From positions 5,580,501 to 5,644,500 of the forward strand of contig NZ_CP071007.1 of the NCBI RefSeq assembly GCF_018417635.1: a stretch of 64,000 nucleotides of DNA. Direction: 5' to 3'. The position numbers and the translations under genes were made by a program. This document shows, piece after piece, positions 10,264 through 19,526 of the stretch. The stretch's first letter is position 1. Every line of letters begins with the position of its first letter. This DNA comes from Pseudomonas sp. SORT22. Its GTDB lineage: Bacteria > Pseudomonadota > Gammaproteobacteria > Pseudomonadales > Pseudomonadaceae. A model generated the notes under the pieces. That model ran no database searches and was not told the origin of the DNA. It was given only the letters and a program-made list of their open reading frames with translations.

Positions 10264-10333
10264 TAAAGCCGTTTTTTTTGCCGCCTATGGCGGGCATACT
10301 AGGCCAGTCTCTATGCCTGGTGCCGCCCACCCC

Positions 10334-11620
10334 ATGTTTCGCGCCCTGATCGTACTCGCCCTGTCTTGCCTGCTCAGTCCGGCTTTTGCCGATGAGCGCG
10401 CGCAAACCCAGCAGCAACTGGACGCTACGCGCCAGGACATTGCCGAGCTGAAAAAGATGCTTGGCAAGCTGCAGGAAGAAAAATCCGGCGTGCAGAAAGA
10501 CCTGCGCTCAACCGAAACCGACATCGGCAAGCTGGAAAAGCAGGTGGAGGCCCTGCAACTCGAACTAAAAAAGACCGAAGGCGAACTGGAGCGCCTTGAT
10601 ACCGAGAAAAAAAAACTCCAGAGCGCCCGCATTGAACAGCAACGACTGATCGCCATCCAGGCCCGTTCGGCCTATCAGAATGGCCGCGAGGAGTACCTGA
10701 AGCTGCTGCTCAACCAGCAGAATCCGGAAAAATTCGCCCGCACCCTGACTTATTACGATTACCTGAGCCAGGCGCGCCTGACCCAGCTGCGTAATTTCAA
10801 CGAGACCTTGCGCCAATTGGCCAACGTCGAAAAAGACATCAACCTGCAGCAGGCCCAGTTGCTGGCCCAGCAAGGCACCCTCGACAGCCAGCGCCAAGAG
10901 CTGGAAAAAGTCCGCACCGAGCGTAAAGAGGTGCTGGCCAAGCTCAACAACGACGTCAAGGCCCGCGACCAGAAGCTGCAGGCCCGTGAGCAGGACCAGG
11001 CCGACCTGAGCAAGGTGCTCAAGACCATCGAGGAAACCCTCGCCCGTCAAGCCCGCGAGGCCGAAGAAGCACGGCAAAAAGCCCTGCTCGCCGCCCAGGA
11101 AGCGGAAAAACAACGCCAGCGCGAAGCCCTCGCCGCCAACAGCAGCGACGCGCCGAAAAAGCCCAAGGCGCTTCCCGGCCCGCTGGTGTCCAGCAGCGGC
11201 GAAACCTTCGGCGGGGCTTTTTCTGCTGCACGGGGAAAACTTCCATGGCCCGTCAATGGTCGATTGCTGGCACGCTTTGGCGAAACTCGCGGCGATGACT
11301 CACGGGCCAAGTGGGACGGGGTAATGATCAGCGCCTCCCAAGGCAGCCAGGTGCGCGCCGTGCATGGCGGCCGGGTAGTGTTTGCCGACTGGTTGCGCGG
11401 CGCTGGACTTCTGGTCATTCTCGACCATGGTAATGGTTACCTGAGCCTGTACGGCCATAACCAGAGCCTGCTCAAGAGCGCCGGCGATGTGGTCAAGGCC
11501 GGTGAGGCCATCTCCACCGTCGGCAACAGCGGTGGCCAGGACAGCTCGGGGCTGTATTTCGCCATCCGCCAGCAGGGCCGCCCCAGTGACCCCGCACAAT
11601 GGTGCCGTGCCCAGGGATAG
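10334..11620 (+). CDS. envC: Murein hydrolase activator EnvC
   Basis: Periplasmic division protein that activates AmiA/AmiB amidases during septum splitting. 428 residues from ATG 10334: signal peptide (cleavage near AFA-DE), a long coiled coil (about 22-270, rich in K/E/Q), and a C-terminal LytM/M23 fold. The LytM domain lacks the zinc-binding residues: the HxxxD site is RAKWD and the HxH site reads LYFAIR, as expected for an activator rather than a peptidase. ATG 10313 in the same frame is an alternative start that lengthens the signal peptide by seven residues; neither has a strong ribosome site. It is followed by ctpA after 87 bases. Confidence 0.93.
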   Translation: MFRALIVLALSCLLSPAFADERAQTQQQLDATRQDIAELKKMLGKLQEEKSGVQKDLRSTETDIGKLEKQVEALQLELKKTEGELERLDTEKKKLQSARIEQQRLIAIQARSAYQNGREEYLKLLLNQQNPEKFARTLTYYDYLSQARLTQLRNFNETLRQLANVEKDINLQQAQLLAQQGTLDSQRQELEKVRTERKEVLAKLNNDVKARDQKLQAREQDQADLSKVLKTIEETLARQAREAEEARQKALLAAQEAEKQRQREALAANSSDAPKKPKALPGPLVSSSGETFGGAFSAARGKLPWPVNGRLLARFGETRGDDSRAKWDGVMISASQGSQVRAVHGGRVVFADWLRGAGLLVILDHGNGYLSLYGHNQSLLKSAGDVVKAGEAISTVGNSGGQDSSGLYFAIRQQGRPSDPAQWCRAQG

Positions 11621-11707
11621 GCAACACCCCTTATTTGACGGCGTAGCGCAACTTCGGGCTGCGCCGATGCTCTACGGAGCGCTACCAGGATCAGGAGTTC
11701 GTTCGAC

Positions 11708-13036
11708 ATGCTGCAATCGCCTCGCCTCACCTCGCTGGCCCTGACCATCGCCATGGTCCTCGGCGCGCCCCTGGCCCGCGCGGCCGAGCCGGCCAAGCCC
11801 GCCGCGATTCCAGCGACGACGGTCTCGGCACCCTCGGCCAAGGCACCGCTGCCGCTGGAAGAGCTGCGCACCTTCGCCGAGGTCATGGACCGCATCAAGG
11901 CTGCTTATGTCGAACCGGTAGACGACAAGACCCTGCTGGAAAACGCCATCAAGGGCATGCTCAGCAACCTTGATCCGCACTCGGCCTACCTCGGCCCGGA
12001 AGACTTCCTTGAACTGCAGGAGAGCACCAGCGGCGAGTTCGGCGGCCTGGGCATCGAAGTGGGCATGGAAGACGGCTTCATCAAGGTGGTCTCGCCGATC
12101 GACGAGACCCCGGCCTCGCGCGCCGGCATCGAAGCTGGCGACCTGATCGTCAAGATCAACGGCCAGCCGACCCGTGGCCAGACCATGACCGAAGCGGTCG
12201 ACAAGATGCGCGGCAAGGTCGGCGAGAAAATTACCCTGACTTTGGTGCGCGACGGCGGCAACCCCTTCGATGTCACCCTTGCCCGTGCGGTCATCCAGGT
12301 CAAGAGCGTCAAGAGCCAGATGCTCGAAGACGGCTACGGCTACATCCGCATCACCCAGTTCCAGGTCAAGACCGGCGAAGAAGTCGGCAAGGCCCTGGCC
12401 AAGCTGCGCAAGGACAACGGCAAGAAGCTGCGCGGCCTGGTCCTGGACCTGCGCAACAACCCAGGCGGCGTACTGCAATCAGCCGTGGAAGTGGCCGACC
12501 ACTTCCTCACCAAGGGCCTGATCGTCTACACCAAGGGCCGCATCGCCAACTCCGAGCTGCGCTTCTCCGCCGACCCGGCCGATGCCAGCGAAGGCGTGCC
12601 ATTGGTGGTGCTGATCAACGGCGGCAGCGCCTCGGCCTCGGAAATTGTCGCCGGCGCCCTGCAAGACCAGAAACGCGGCGTGCTGATGGGCACCGACAGT
12701 TTCGGCAAGGGCTCGGTGCAAACCGTACTGCCGCTGAACAACGACCGCGCACTGAAGATCACTACTGCGCTGTACTTCACCCCCAACGGCCGCTCGATCC
12801 AGGCCCAGGGCATCGTCCCGGACATCGAGGTGCGCCGCGCCAAGATCACTGCCGAGCAGGACAGCGAGAACTTCAAGGAAGCCGACCTGCAAGGTCACCT
12901 GGGCAACGGCAACGGCGGCGCTGACCGTCCGTCGGGCAAGGCCGGCAGTGCCAAGCCACGCCCACAGGACGATGATTACCAGCTGAGCCAGGCCCTGAGC
13001 CTGCTCAAGGGCCTGAGCATCACCCAGGGTAAATAA
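11708..13036 (+). CDS. ctpA: Carboxy-terminal processing protease, S41 family
   Basis: Periplasmic serine protease that trims or degrades envelope proteins. 442 residues: signal peptide to about ARA (25), an N-terminal helical region, a PDZ domain (about 107-185) and the S41 catalytic core. The Ser/Lys dyad is visible as S309 in GGSASASE and K334 in SFGKGSVQ, 25 residues apart as in known C-terminal processing proteases. The start ATG 11708 has AGGAG upstream. The low-complexity Gly/Asn stretch near residue 400 is a linker. It probably forms one unit with envC and the deacetylase gene, which starts 9 bases later. Confidence 0.95.
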   Translation: MLQSPRLTSLALTIAMVLGAPLARAAEPAKPAAIPATTVSAPSAKAPLPLEELRTFAEVMDRIKAAYVEPVDDKTLLENAIKGMLSNLDPHSAYLGPEDFLELQESTSGEFGGLGIEVGMEDGFIKVVSPIDETPASRAGIEAGDLIVKINGQPTRGQTMTEAVDKMRGKVGEKITLTLVRDGGNPFDVTLARAVIQVKSVKSQMLEDGYGYIRITQFQVKTGEEVGKALAKLRKDNGKKLRGLVLDLRNNPGGVLQSAVEVADHFLTKGLIVYTKGRIANSELRFSADPADASEGVPLVVLINGGSASASEIVAGALQDQKRGVLMGTDSFGKGSVQTVLPLNNDRALKITTALYFTPNGRSIQAQGIVPDIEVRRAKITAEQDSENFKEADLQGHLGNGNGGADRPSGKAGSAKPRPQDDDYQLSQALSLLKGLSITQGK

Positions 13037-13045
13037 GGCCAGTCG

Positions 13046-13831
13046 ATGCGTTACCTGCTGTTGGCCCTGTTGTACCTGATGAGCGGCGTCGCCCTGGCGG
13101 CGCCGGCTCATGGGGGCAAGGCCTACCTGACACTGATCATCGACGACCTGGGGCAGAACCCTGCGCGCGACTCACGCACCCTGGCCCTGCCCGGGCCGGT
13201 GACCCTGGCGATCATGCCCGATACCCCGCATGCCACCGACTTCGCCCGCCAGGCCCATCGCGCCGGCAAGACGGTGATCCTGCACATGCCCATGGACCCG
13301 GCGACCGGCCCCTACGCCTGGCACCCCGGCACGCCGCTGCCGGAGCTGGAACGACGGCTGAACGCGGCGCTCGACAAAGTCCCCTATGCCGTCGGCATCA
13401 ACAACCACATGGGCAGCCGCATGACCGCCGAGCCTGCGGCTATGGCCTGGTTGATGGGAGAATTGCAGCGCCGCGGCCTGTTCTTCGTCGACAGCCGCAC
13501 CAGCGCCACCACGGTAGCCGCCAAATCCGCGCAGGACATCAGCCTGGCCAGCGTCTCGCGGGATGTCTTTCTCGATGACGTGCGCACCACCGACGCCATT
13601 GCCGGCCAGCTGCAACAGGGCATCGCCCTGGCGCGCAAGCAGGGCACAGCAGTGCTGATCGGCCATCCTTATCCACAGACCCTGGAAGTGCTCGAGCGCG
13701 AACTGCCCAAGCTCAAGGCCCAGGGCATCGAATGGATCGAAATAGCGCAGATGATCGCCGAGCGCGGCAACCGGGCGATGCCGGCTCACGGCAAGCAGGG
13801 CCTTTACAGCCCTGCTCGTGCGGCCCAGTGA
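13046..13831 (+). CDS. Divergent polysaccharide deacetylase family protein (YibQ-like)
   Basis: 261 residues with a cleavable signal peptide (MRYLLLALLYLMSGVALA). The mature part begins with LTLIIDDLGQNPARD, the hallmark of the divergent polysaccharide deacetylase family, and retains HMPMDP and GINNHMGSRMT segments that resemble the metal-binding NodB fold. Substrate unknown. The envC-ctpA-yibQ order is conserved in Pseudomonas and suggests a role in peptidoglycan or envelope turnover. Convergent with the giant gene that ends 7 bases later. Confidence 0.9.
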   Translation: MRYLLLALLYLMSGVALAAPAHGGKAYLTLIIDDLGQNPARDSRTLALPGPVTLAIMPDTPHATDFARQAHRAGKTVILHMPMDPATGPYAWHPGTPLPELERRLNAALDKVPYAVGINNHMGSRMTAEPAAMAWLMGELQRRGLFFVDSRTSATTVAAKSAQDISLASVSRDVFLDDVRTTDAIAGQLQQGIALARKQGTAVLIGHPYPQTLEVLERELPKLKAQGIEWIEIAQMIAERGNRAMPAHGKQGLYSPARAAQ

Positions 13832-13838
13832 GCCTTCG

Positions 13839-16800
13839 TCAATCCCAGGGAAGGATTCGTTCGAGCTGACTGGCCTTCAGGTCTGCCCGATAGATCTCCA
13901 GGAACTGCTGGTTAGTCTTCGCCGCCTGCAACTGTGTCTCGCGTCCCCACGTGCGCTCGGCCCAGAGTTTCAGATGGCCTTTGCTGAACTGACGCCGGTT
14001 GGCGGCCTGGGAGCTGTAGTGCAGATGCACTTCCCATAAACCGCTGTCCCGCACAGGCCCTTGCGCCTTGCGCACCTCATAGACATCCAGGTAATCGTCA
14101 GCTGCCAGCCTCTTGCGCTCAACGGTCCTGGCGATGGTGATCTGCCCTTCAGCGTGAAGGTAGGCAAGACTTTCACCCGTCGGTCGACTGCTGGCCAGAT
14201 GCAGCGTCTTCAGCAGAGTGCGCTTGCGCTCATTCAAGTGGCTGATGCTCTGCTCCACAGTTGCTCGCAATGCACTGTCATTGGCTGCGGCGTCTGTGCC
14301 TTCAAGCATTTTGGCTACGCGCTGAAGTTTCTCGACATGACGTTCGATGACAAAAGACAAGCTGTGTGGTTCGTTCGAGGCGATGTAGCGCTTTGCCAGG
14401 GCGATTACACCGGCAACCTCGGTGTTCAGGCGCGGAGCCTGAGTACGTGCCTGCGCCCGCTCACTGGCGGTCACGGGCGCAGACTCAACCGGGAGCGTGG
14501 CCTCCACCACTTCGACCCAGACGTCACCCTGCTGGTGGTAGGTGCCAAGCACCTTTTTGCTCACGGGGTCACGCTGCTCGACCACTGGCTCGCCGAGCAG
14601 TTGCGTCTCTTCGCCGACCAGTGTTTTGCCTCCTCGCAAATGAACCACTCGACGCATGCCGGTCCGTGGCTTGTACGGCAAACGCTTGAACGGTAGCGGG
14701 GTCTTCCATTGCTGCTCGCGAACGGCCGCCTCCAGCTCAAGCTCCGCCGTCGCTTTAACCAGCCGCACCTGCTCCTTGTAATAATTGAGTGCCTGCTTGT
14801 TTACCGCCACACCACCAAAGCGCTCAAGATAGTCGACCATGGTCAAGGCATTGGCATACTCACTCTGCACGCTTTGCAGACCGCTGATGGTTTCTTCTGA
14901 GGTAAAGTTGCCGCTGATCAATTCATCCAGGGTACTGCCTGCACCGCTGACGGACTTGCCAATCAGGTAATCGTTGGTGGAAACAAGTGTCTGCTCATCG
15001 GCGCCAGACAGTCGTTCCAGCGAGAGCTCGGCAAGGTCCCTGATCAGGTCTGTTCTCAGTTGCAATGTTGTCACTGAGCGCTGACCAACAATACTGTGGA
15101 CCTGCTCCTGCTTGCCGTCATAGGCAATAGTGCCGTCGTTCAATGTATCAATCAGCAGCACGTCCAGTTTTTCCATTATCTCCTGTATACGCAGCTGCAA
15201 TGGCACCACAGCCATATGCCTTGCTCGGTAAGTGTTGTACACCGCCGCCTGTTCCGGGGTTGCCGGCAAGGTTACTATTTGTTTGCGAAGCGCAGCTAAC
15301 TCATCGAACCTGGCCAGCAATATCAGTTCATCATGGACCAACACATAGTTCCTGAGGAGCTGCTTGCGCACCATGCCCCGTCGCTGTTTCATCGGCCTTG
15401 CCGTGACTTCAGGCATGAATTTGGCGTACTTCGGCGTGAGCAGCTCTTTCATGCTGACCTCCACCTTCAGGTCGATATTGATTGACTGTTCCAATGTGTC
15501 GATCAGCGCCCTGCGTGTCGTGTCCAGCATGCCCTTCTTATCAGCAATCTTCATACCTGTACTGTCGAGCAATGCGCTGAGACCTTCAGTGGTATCACCT
15601 TGATCAGTACGCGCCTGCAAGCTATCGCGCAGGTTCAGCAACCTCTGCAACTCACTCGAATGCTCCGCCATCGATGCCCACTGCGGTGTTATCTTGGCGA
15701 CCAGTGCATTGTTTTTCAGGTCCAGTTCACCGATCTCGGACTGCAGCTTGCTGACCGCTTCCTGGTTGGCGTCCTGTTGCCCAGCCACTCGCCGCTTGGG
15801 GCCCCCTCCTCTGAGCCGCAGCTTCAGATCAAACTGCCACGAATTGTTGTCCAGGGTCAGCCAGGGGCCAGTCTGGCCTTGCTCGTCGACCACCTGCTCC
15901 CCTTGGGCGTCCGCCCTGACGGCATAAACATGACCTTCAATCGACGCGTAGTATCGTTCCCCAAGCAGGTAAAGCCCCCGGTACGGCCCTTGGCTCAACG
16001 GCGAATGATTCTCCAGTGAAGTCGCTGAGCGGTAACTGGAGAGCGGTCGAGGATAATCCGTCGGGCTCAGCTTGAGCCCCCGTGGCCCATACCAGGAAAA
16101 GTCCAGCTCCAGGTCCGCTTTCCCCCGCAGAGCAGCGCGCGGAAAGGTTTTGCCCTGGACAGCATTGACCCGGGGGAGGGAGGGTATGACCCGGCGCCGC
16201 GGACCAAAGACCGGAATCTCACGCTTGTCTGCGGCAACTGGCGGCTCGACCTTCGGCAGGCTGGCGTGAAACAACACCATGACCAGGTTGAGCAGCAGAT
16301 CGACCACTGCCGTTGATTTTTCGAACTCATTGCCATTTTTCAATGCACCTGCATCAGCATGCACCGTCAGCGCGCCCTGAACGAGCCAGGCAACCACAGC
16401 CACCGGACCCCGTAAAAACGGCGTCGCCACGCTGAACAGCAGGTTGAACAACAAGCCTGCACCCTCGAGCAGCATCGCCCAGCGGTCTTCGGCATTGGAG
16501 ATCGTCTCGCGCTCGGCCAGCTCCACCAGCATCTGCGAATTGGCCATGTACAAGTTGGTGTCCGCTCCCGGTTGCCAGCCCTGCAACTCCAGCTGTGCCG
16601 GCTGAACGGGCTCCAGCTCCAGTTGAGTATCGAGAACAGGCCGACGCAGATGCGGCTCCTGGAAACCGCCATTGGCATATACCCGCTGAGCGTCGCTGCT
16701 CATCCAGGCCAAAATGCCTTGCTGCAGCCCCTCGTCTGCCAGGATCTGTTCAAGCAACGCCTGTTGGCTGGCAAACTCCTGGAACGGTCTGTCGGCGCTC

Positions 16801-18578
16801 ATTGGCCGGTAGAGCACGACCTTTCCCGCAGCGTGCGCCGAGATAAACACAAAGGTATTGGTCACTCGATCGGCTTCGCTGGCAGCCTCCTCACGCTTGA
16901 ACGCCAAAGGCGCCAACAGGCTTTGACCCTCACCGCTGTCCGCTCGAAAGAACGCGACAACACGCTGGTAACCGGTTTCAGACAGCGCTCCATCGATCTT
17001 GGCCTTGAGCGCAAGGAGCGGCAACTGGCTTGCCTGCTCCATGGCAAACAGGCTTATCCGCTCGACGTTCTGGTCCGTATCCTGAAGCCTTTTGCTCAGG
17101 TACTGGGGATAGGTGCGACCGATATCTGCACGCTGCACCAGCGCTTTCAGGTAATCGGTAGTCAACCAGGACCACAGCTGCTGGTCGGTTTTGTGCGTGA
17201 TTTTTTCCAACCTGACGCCCTTGGCCGAGCCCAGGTTGCCAATGGCAAATTCAGTCAGGGACAACCGCTTGACCTCAACGCTCCCTGACGATGTACCCGC
17301 AACCCCACGCGCCAACCAGAACTCCAGCACCAGGTCATCGGCGTCATAGTTAGCCTCGCTCGGATGGTCAGCGCGCATCAGTTCCAGCAGGGACTTGCGC
17401 GTGAAGGCGCGTAGATCAAGGATGCCATCAAGGGAGGATTTGCCGTTGGAGCTGGCTTGCGCGACCAGCAGATCCAGCACCCGCGCACGGTACTCCAGTC
17501 GATCAGCCAGGGAAGCTTGACGCAACCATTGCGGCAGTTCGGATTCGCCCTGCCGTAACTGCAACAGCCGGTAAGGATGTGCGCTGAAGAAAGACGCTGG
17601 ATCGGTCAAGGCAGCGTACCCCTGCTCCAGCTCGACTACGGTGCTGAAATGCCGCCCGTTCACAGGCTCCAGACCTTCAAGCAGCAAGTTCAGGAGCACT
17701 GCCCCCTGCATCGCGAACATGTCGGTTGTGATGGGGTATCGATCCCAAGCGAATGAATCAAGCTGATACTCAAGGGCCAGCCCATCACTCAGGCTTTGGG
17801 CCATGCTGTCCAGCGAATCAAAGGCATCGATACGCCCACTGGGCTTGCACAACAGAACGATGTTGCGATCGGCCAATGTCAGTGTCACCAACAGGTCCGG
17901 CAGCAACTGCTGGTAACGGGCCTCGCCACTAGCCACCGTGACATCAAGTACAAAAACTTCAGGCACCCCGCTGGGATTGTGCCACTTGGTGCTATTACTC
18001 GCCGCCAACAGCGCATAAATGCAGTTGCGCTGCTCATCATCCAGGCCTTGTGCTTCAACCCCGCTGGCCAGGGCGGCCTTGAGCATGTGACTCACCTCCT
18101 GCAGAGGCGTACCCCCCGAACGGCTTCGCGCCTGCCAGAAGTCGACCTGGGCGCGATGAAGAAACGGCTCGACATTGGCCAGCAGCTCATTGAGCGCGTC
18201 AGTGACCAGGGTCAGATCAGGAAGTCTGTCCAGACCACCGGCCAGGTCGCGGTCATAAATGGGTCGGGGCGTAGGGGTAAAGCTCAGGAAACAATTGGTC
18301 AGCTCAACCCCGGTGAAATTGAAGGTTGATTGCGAGATGAGCTTTTCGAGAAAGACTTCGGCCAGTGACTTTATCGTCACTGTGTCGAGATCTTCAGGCT
18401 CTCGCGTACAGAGATAAATCTCTCTTGACTCGCGCAGTTGCGGGTAGTTTTTGTCGATTTCGGGGTATTGCTTGGCCAGCCGCTGCACCAATTGCTGATG
18501 CACTACAGCGCGCAGCGTTGGCCGGGAAGCAAACGCCAGACCGACAGTTTGCTCAAAGGAGTCCAAGGCGATGGTCAT
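13839..18578 (-). CDS. Very large dermonecrotic-toxin-domain protein
   Basis: About 1,579 residues from ATG 18578 (GTG 18620 would add 14). The N-terminal third (DSFEQTVGLAFASRP onward) resembles the dermonecrotic toxin N-terminal-like region found in many large Pseudomonas proteins. A hydrophobic stretch at about residues 708-772 (LLFNLLFSVATPFLRG and VDLLLNLVMVLF) looks like a membrane-inserting hairpin. It is followed by a Tyr-rich module ending in DLKLRLRGGG (about 920-930) and a long helical C-terminal half. There is no signal peptide, and no catalytic motif that I can name. The gene sits between two genes that are close neighbours in other Pseudomonas, so it looks inserted. Base composition appears somewhat less GC-biased than its neighbours. 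Probable secreted or delivered toxin; no adjacent immunity gene was recognised. Confidence 0.75.
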   Translation of the reverse strand: MTIALDSFEQTVGLAFASRPTLRAVVHQQLVQRLAKQYPEIDKNYPQLRESREIYLCTREPEDLDTVTIKSLAEVFLEKLISQSTFNFTGVELTNCFLSFTPTPRPIYDRDLAGGLDRLPDLTLVTDALNELLANVEPFLHRAQVDFWQARSRSGGTPLQEVSHMLKAALASGVEAQGLDDEQRNCIYALLAASNSTKWHNPSGVPEVFVLDVTVASGEARYQQLLPDLLVTLTLADRNIVLLCKPSGRIDAFDSLDSMAQSLSDGLALEYQLDSFAWDRYPITTDMFAMQGAVLLNLLLEGLEPVNGRHFSTVVELEQGYAALTDPASFFSAHPYRLLQLRQGESELPQWLRQASLADRLEYRARVLDLLVAQASSNGKSSLDGILDLRAFTRKSLLELMRADHPSEANYDADDLVLEFWLARGVAGTSSGSVEVKRLSLTEFAIGNLGSAKGVRLEKITHKTDQQLWSWLTTDYLKALVQRADIGRTYPQYLSKRLQDTDQNVERISLFAMEQASQLPLLALKAKIDGALSETGYQRVVAFFRADSGEGQSLLAPLAFKREEAASEADRVTNTFVFISAHAAGKVVLYRPMSADRPFQEFASQQALLEQILADEGLQQGILAWMSSDAQRVYANGGFQEPHLRRPVLDTQLELEPVQPAQLELQGWQPGADTNLYMANSQMLVELAERETISNAEDRWAMLLEGAGLLFNLLFSVATPFLRGPVAVVAWLVQGALTVHADAGALKNGNEFEKSTAVVDLLLNLVMVLFHASLPKVEPPVAADKREIPVFGPRRRVIPSLPRVNAVQGKTFPRAALRGKADLELDFSWYGPRGLKLSPTDYPRPLSSYRSATSLENHSPLSQGPYRGLYLLGERYYASIEGHVYAVRADAQGEQVVDEQGQTGPWLTLDNNSWQFDLKLRLRGGGPKRRVAGQQDANQEAVSKLQSEIGELDLKNNALVAKITPQWASMAEHSSELQRLLNLRDSLQARTDQGDTTEGLSALLDSTGMKIADKKGMLDTTRRALIDTLEQSINIDLKVEVSMKELLTPKYAKFMPEVTARPMKQRRGMVRKQLLRNYVLVHDELILLARFDELAALRKQIVTLPATPEQAAVYNTYRARHMAVVPLQLRIQEIMEKLDVLLIDTLNDGTIAYDGKQEQVHSIVGQRSVTTLQLRTDLIRDLAELSLERLSGADEQTLVSTNDYLIGKSVSGAGSTLDELISGNFTSEETISGLQSVQSEYANALTMVDYLERFGGVAVNKQALNYYKEQVRLVKATAELELEAAVREQQWKTPLPFKRLPYKPRTGMRRVVHLRGGKTLVGEETQLLGEPVVEQRDPVSKKVLGTYHQQGDVWVEVVEATLPVESAPVTASERAQARTQAPRLNTEVAGVIALAKRYIASNEPHSLSFVIERHVEKLQRVAKMLEGTDAAANDSALRATVEQSISHLNERKRTLLKTLHLASSRPTGESLAYLHAEGQITIARTVERKRLAADDYLDVYEVRKAQGPVRDSGLWEVHLHYSSQAANRRQFSKGHLKLWAERTWGRETQLQAAKTNQQFLEIYRADLKASQLERILPWD

Positions 18579-18657
18579 TGTCGTTGTCTCTGGGTAAGGG
18601 ACCCGTGACGATAACGACACCTATCGCATTGCCTGCGTTAACTATTGCTCAGGACTT

Positions 18658-19398
18658 TTACAGGTAACGAGCGAACACCTGCTCGACAAAGCCGTCGCGG
18701 CGCATCTGCTCAAGGGCCTGCTGCAGTTTGTTCACCACCTCGTCCGGCACTTCGCGATTGAGCGCCAGGTACAGCTCGGCACCGTGAAAACGCAGCACCG
18801 TCTTGAGCTTGCTCACACCTACCTGACGCGCCAGGTAGCGACCAGCCGGATCGCCACTGGCCCACAGGTCGATTTCGCCGTTCAGCAGTTTTTTCGCGTT
18901 GTCACGGTCGCGCAGCACCAGTACCGGGTTAAGGCCTTGCGCGGCCAGGTACTCGGCGATCGCATCACCCTTGTAGGCCCCGATGCGGTAACGCTTGGCC
19001 TCCTGGAGGTTGCTGACGGCAATCGGACTGCCTTCGGGGGCCAGCAAAATCCAGTCATCCGGCCCCAACGGCCCGACCCACTTGAACAGCTTTTCCCGCT
19101 CCGGCTGGCGGGCCATGACGAATACGCCGTAGCCGGGCGTTTGCAGGGCCTGCTCGTAGATGCGCTGCCAGGGGAAACGCAAGGTCATGCTGTAGGGCAC
19201 CCCGGCGCGCTTGAACATCTCGCGCACCAGGTCCGCGGCAATGCCGTTGATGCCATCGTCACGGGCGAAGCTCTTGCCGTTGATGGCCATGTTATAGGGC
19301 GGGAAGTTTTCGGTGAGCAGCACCACAGGCTCGCTGGCGCGGGCGAGGTGGCTGAACGACAGGCAACTGCACAACAACAGGACAAGACGCTTGAACAT
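18658..19398 (-). CDS. Periplasmic substrate-binding protein, amino-acid type (SBP_bac_3)
   Basis: 246 residues with signal peptide MFKRLVLLLCSCLSFSHLARA. The mature region follows the type 3 solute-binding fold: PVVLLTENFPPYNM, GIAADLVREMFKRAGV, WQRIYEQALQTPGYGVF and a C-terminal LQQALEQMRRDGFVEQVFARYL. Such proteins capture polar amino acids or act as orphan sensors. No permease or ATPase genes are adjacent, so it is an orphan receptor here. AAGGAGC lies upstream of the ATG. Ligand unknown. Confidence 0.87.
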   Translation of the reverse strand: MFKRLVLLLCSCLSFSHLARASEPVVLLTENFPPYNMAINGKSFARDDGINGIAADLVREMFKRAGVPYSMTLRFPWQRIYEQALQTPGYGVFVMARQPEREKLFKWVGPLGPDDWILLAPEGSPIAVSNLQEAKRYRIGAYKGDAIAEYLAAQGLNPVLVLRDRDNAKKLLNGEIDLWASGDPAGRYLARQVGVSKLKTVLRFHGAELYLALNREVPDEVVNKLQQALEQMRRDGFVEQVFARYL

Positions 19399-19477
19399 GA
19401 TGGCACCGGGCTCCTTGGCAACGCCAAGAGTGCCGGGGCCTGCTGCGCCTGTCCAGTCTGCACCGGTATCACAACAA

Positions 19478-19512
19478 AAAGGGCCCTGTTCCTGCGAACA
19501 GAGCCCTTGCGG
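19478..19512 (-). terminator. Terminator after betT
   Basis: Read on the minus strand, a stem GGGCTCTGTTC/GAACAGGGCCC with one mismatch ends in TTTTTGT, 15 bases past the betT stop codon. Confidence 0.8.
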
Positions 19513-19526
19513 TGCATCAGCCGTTG

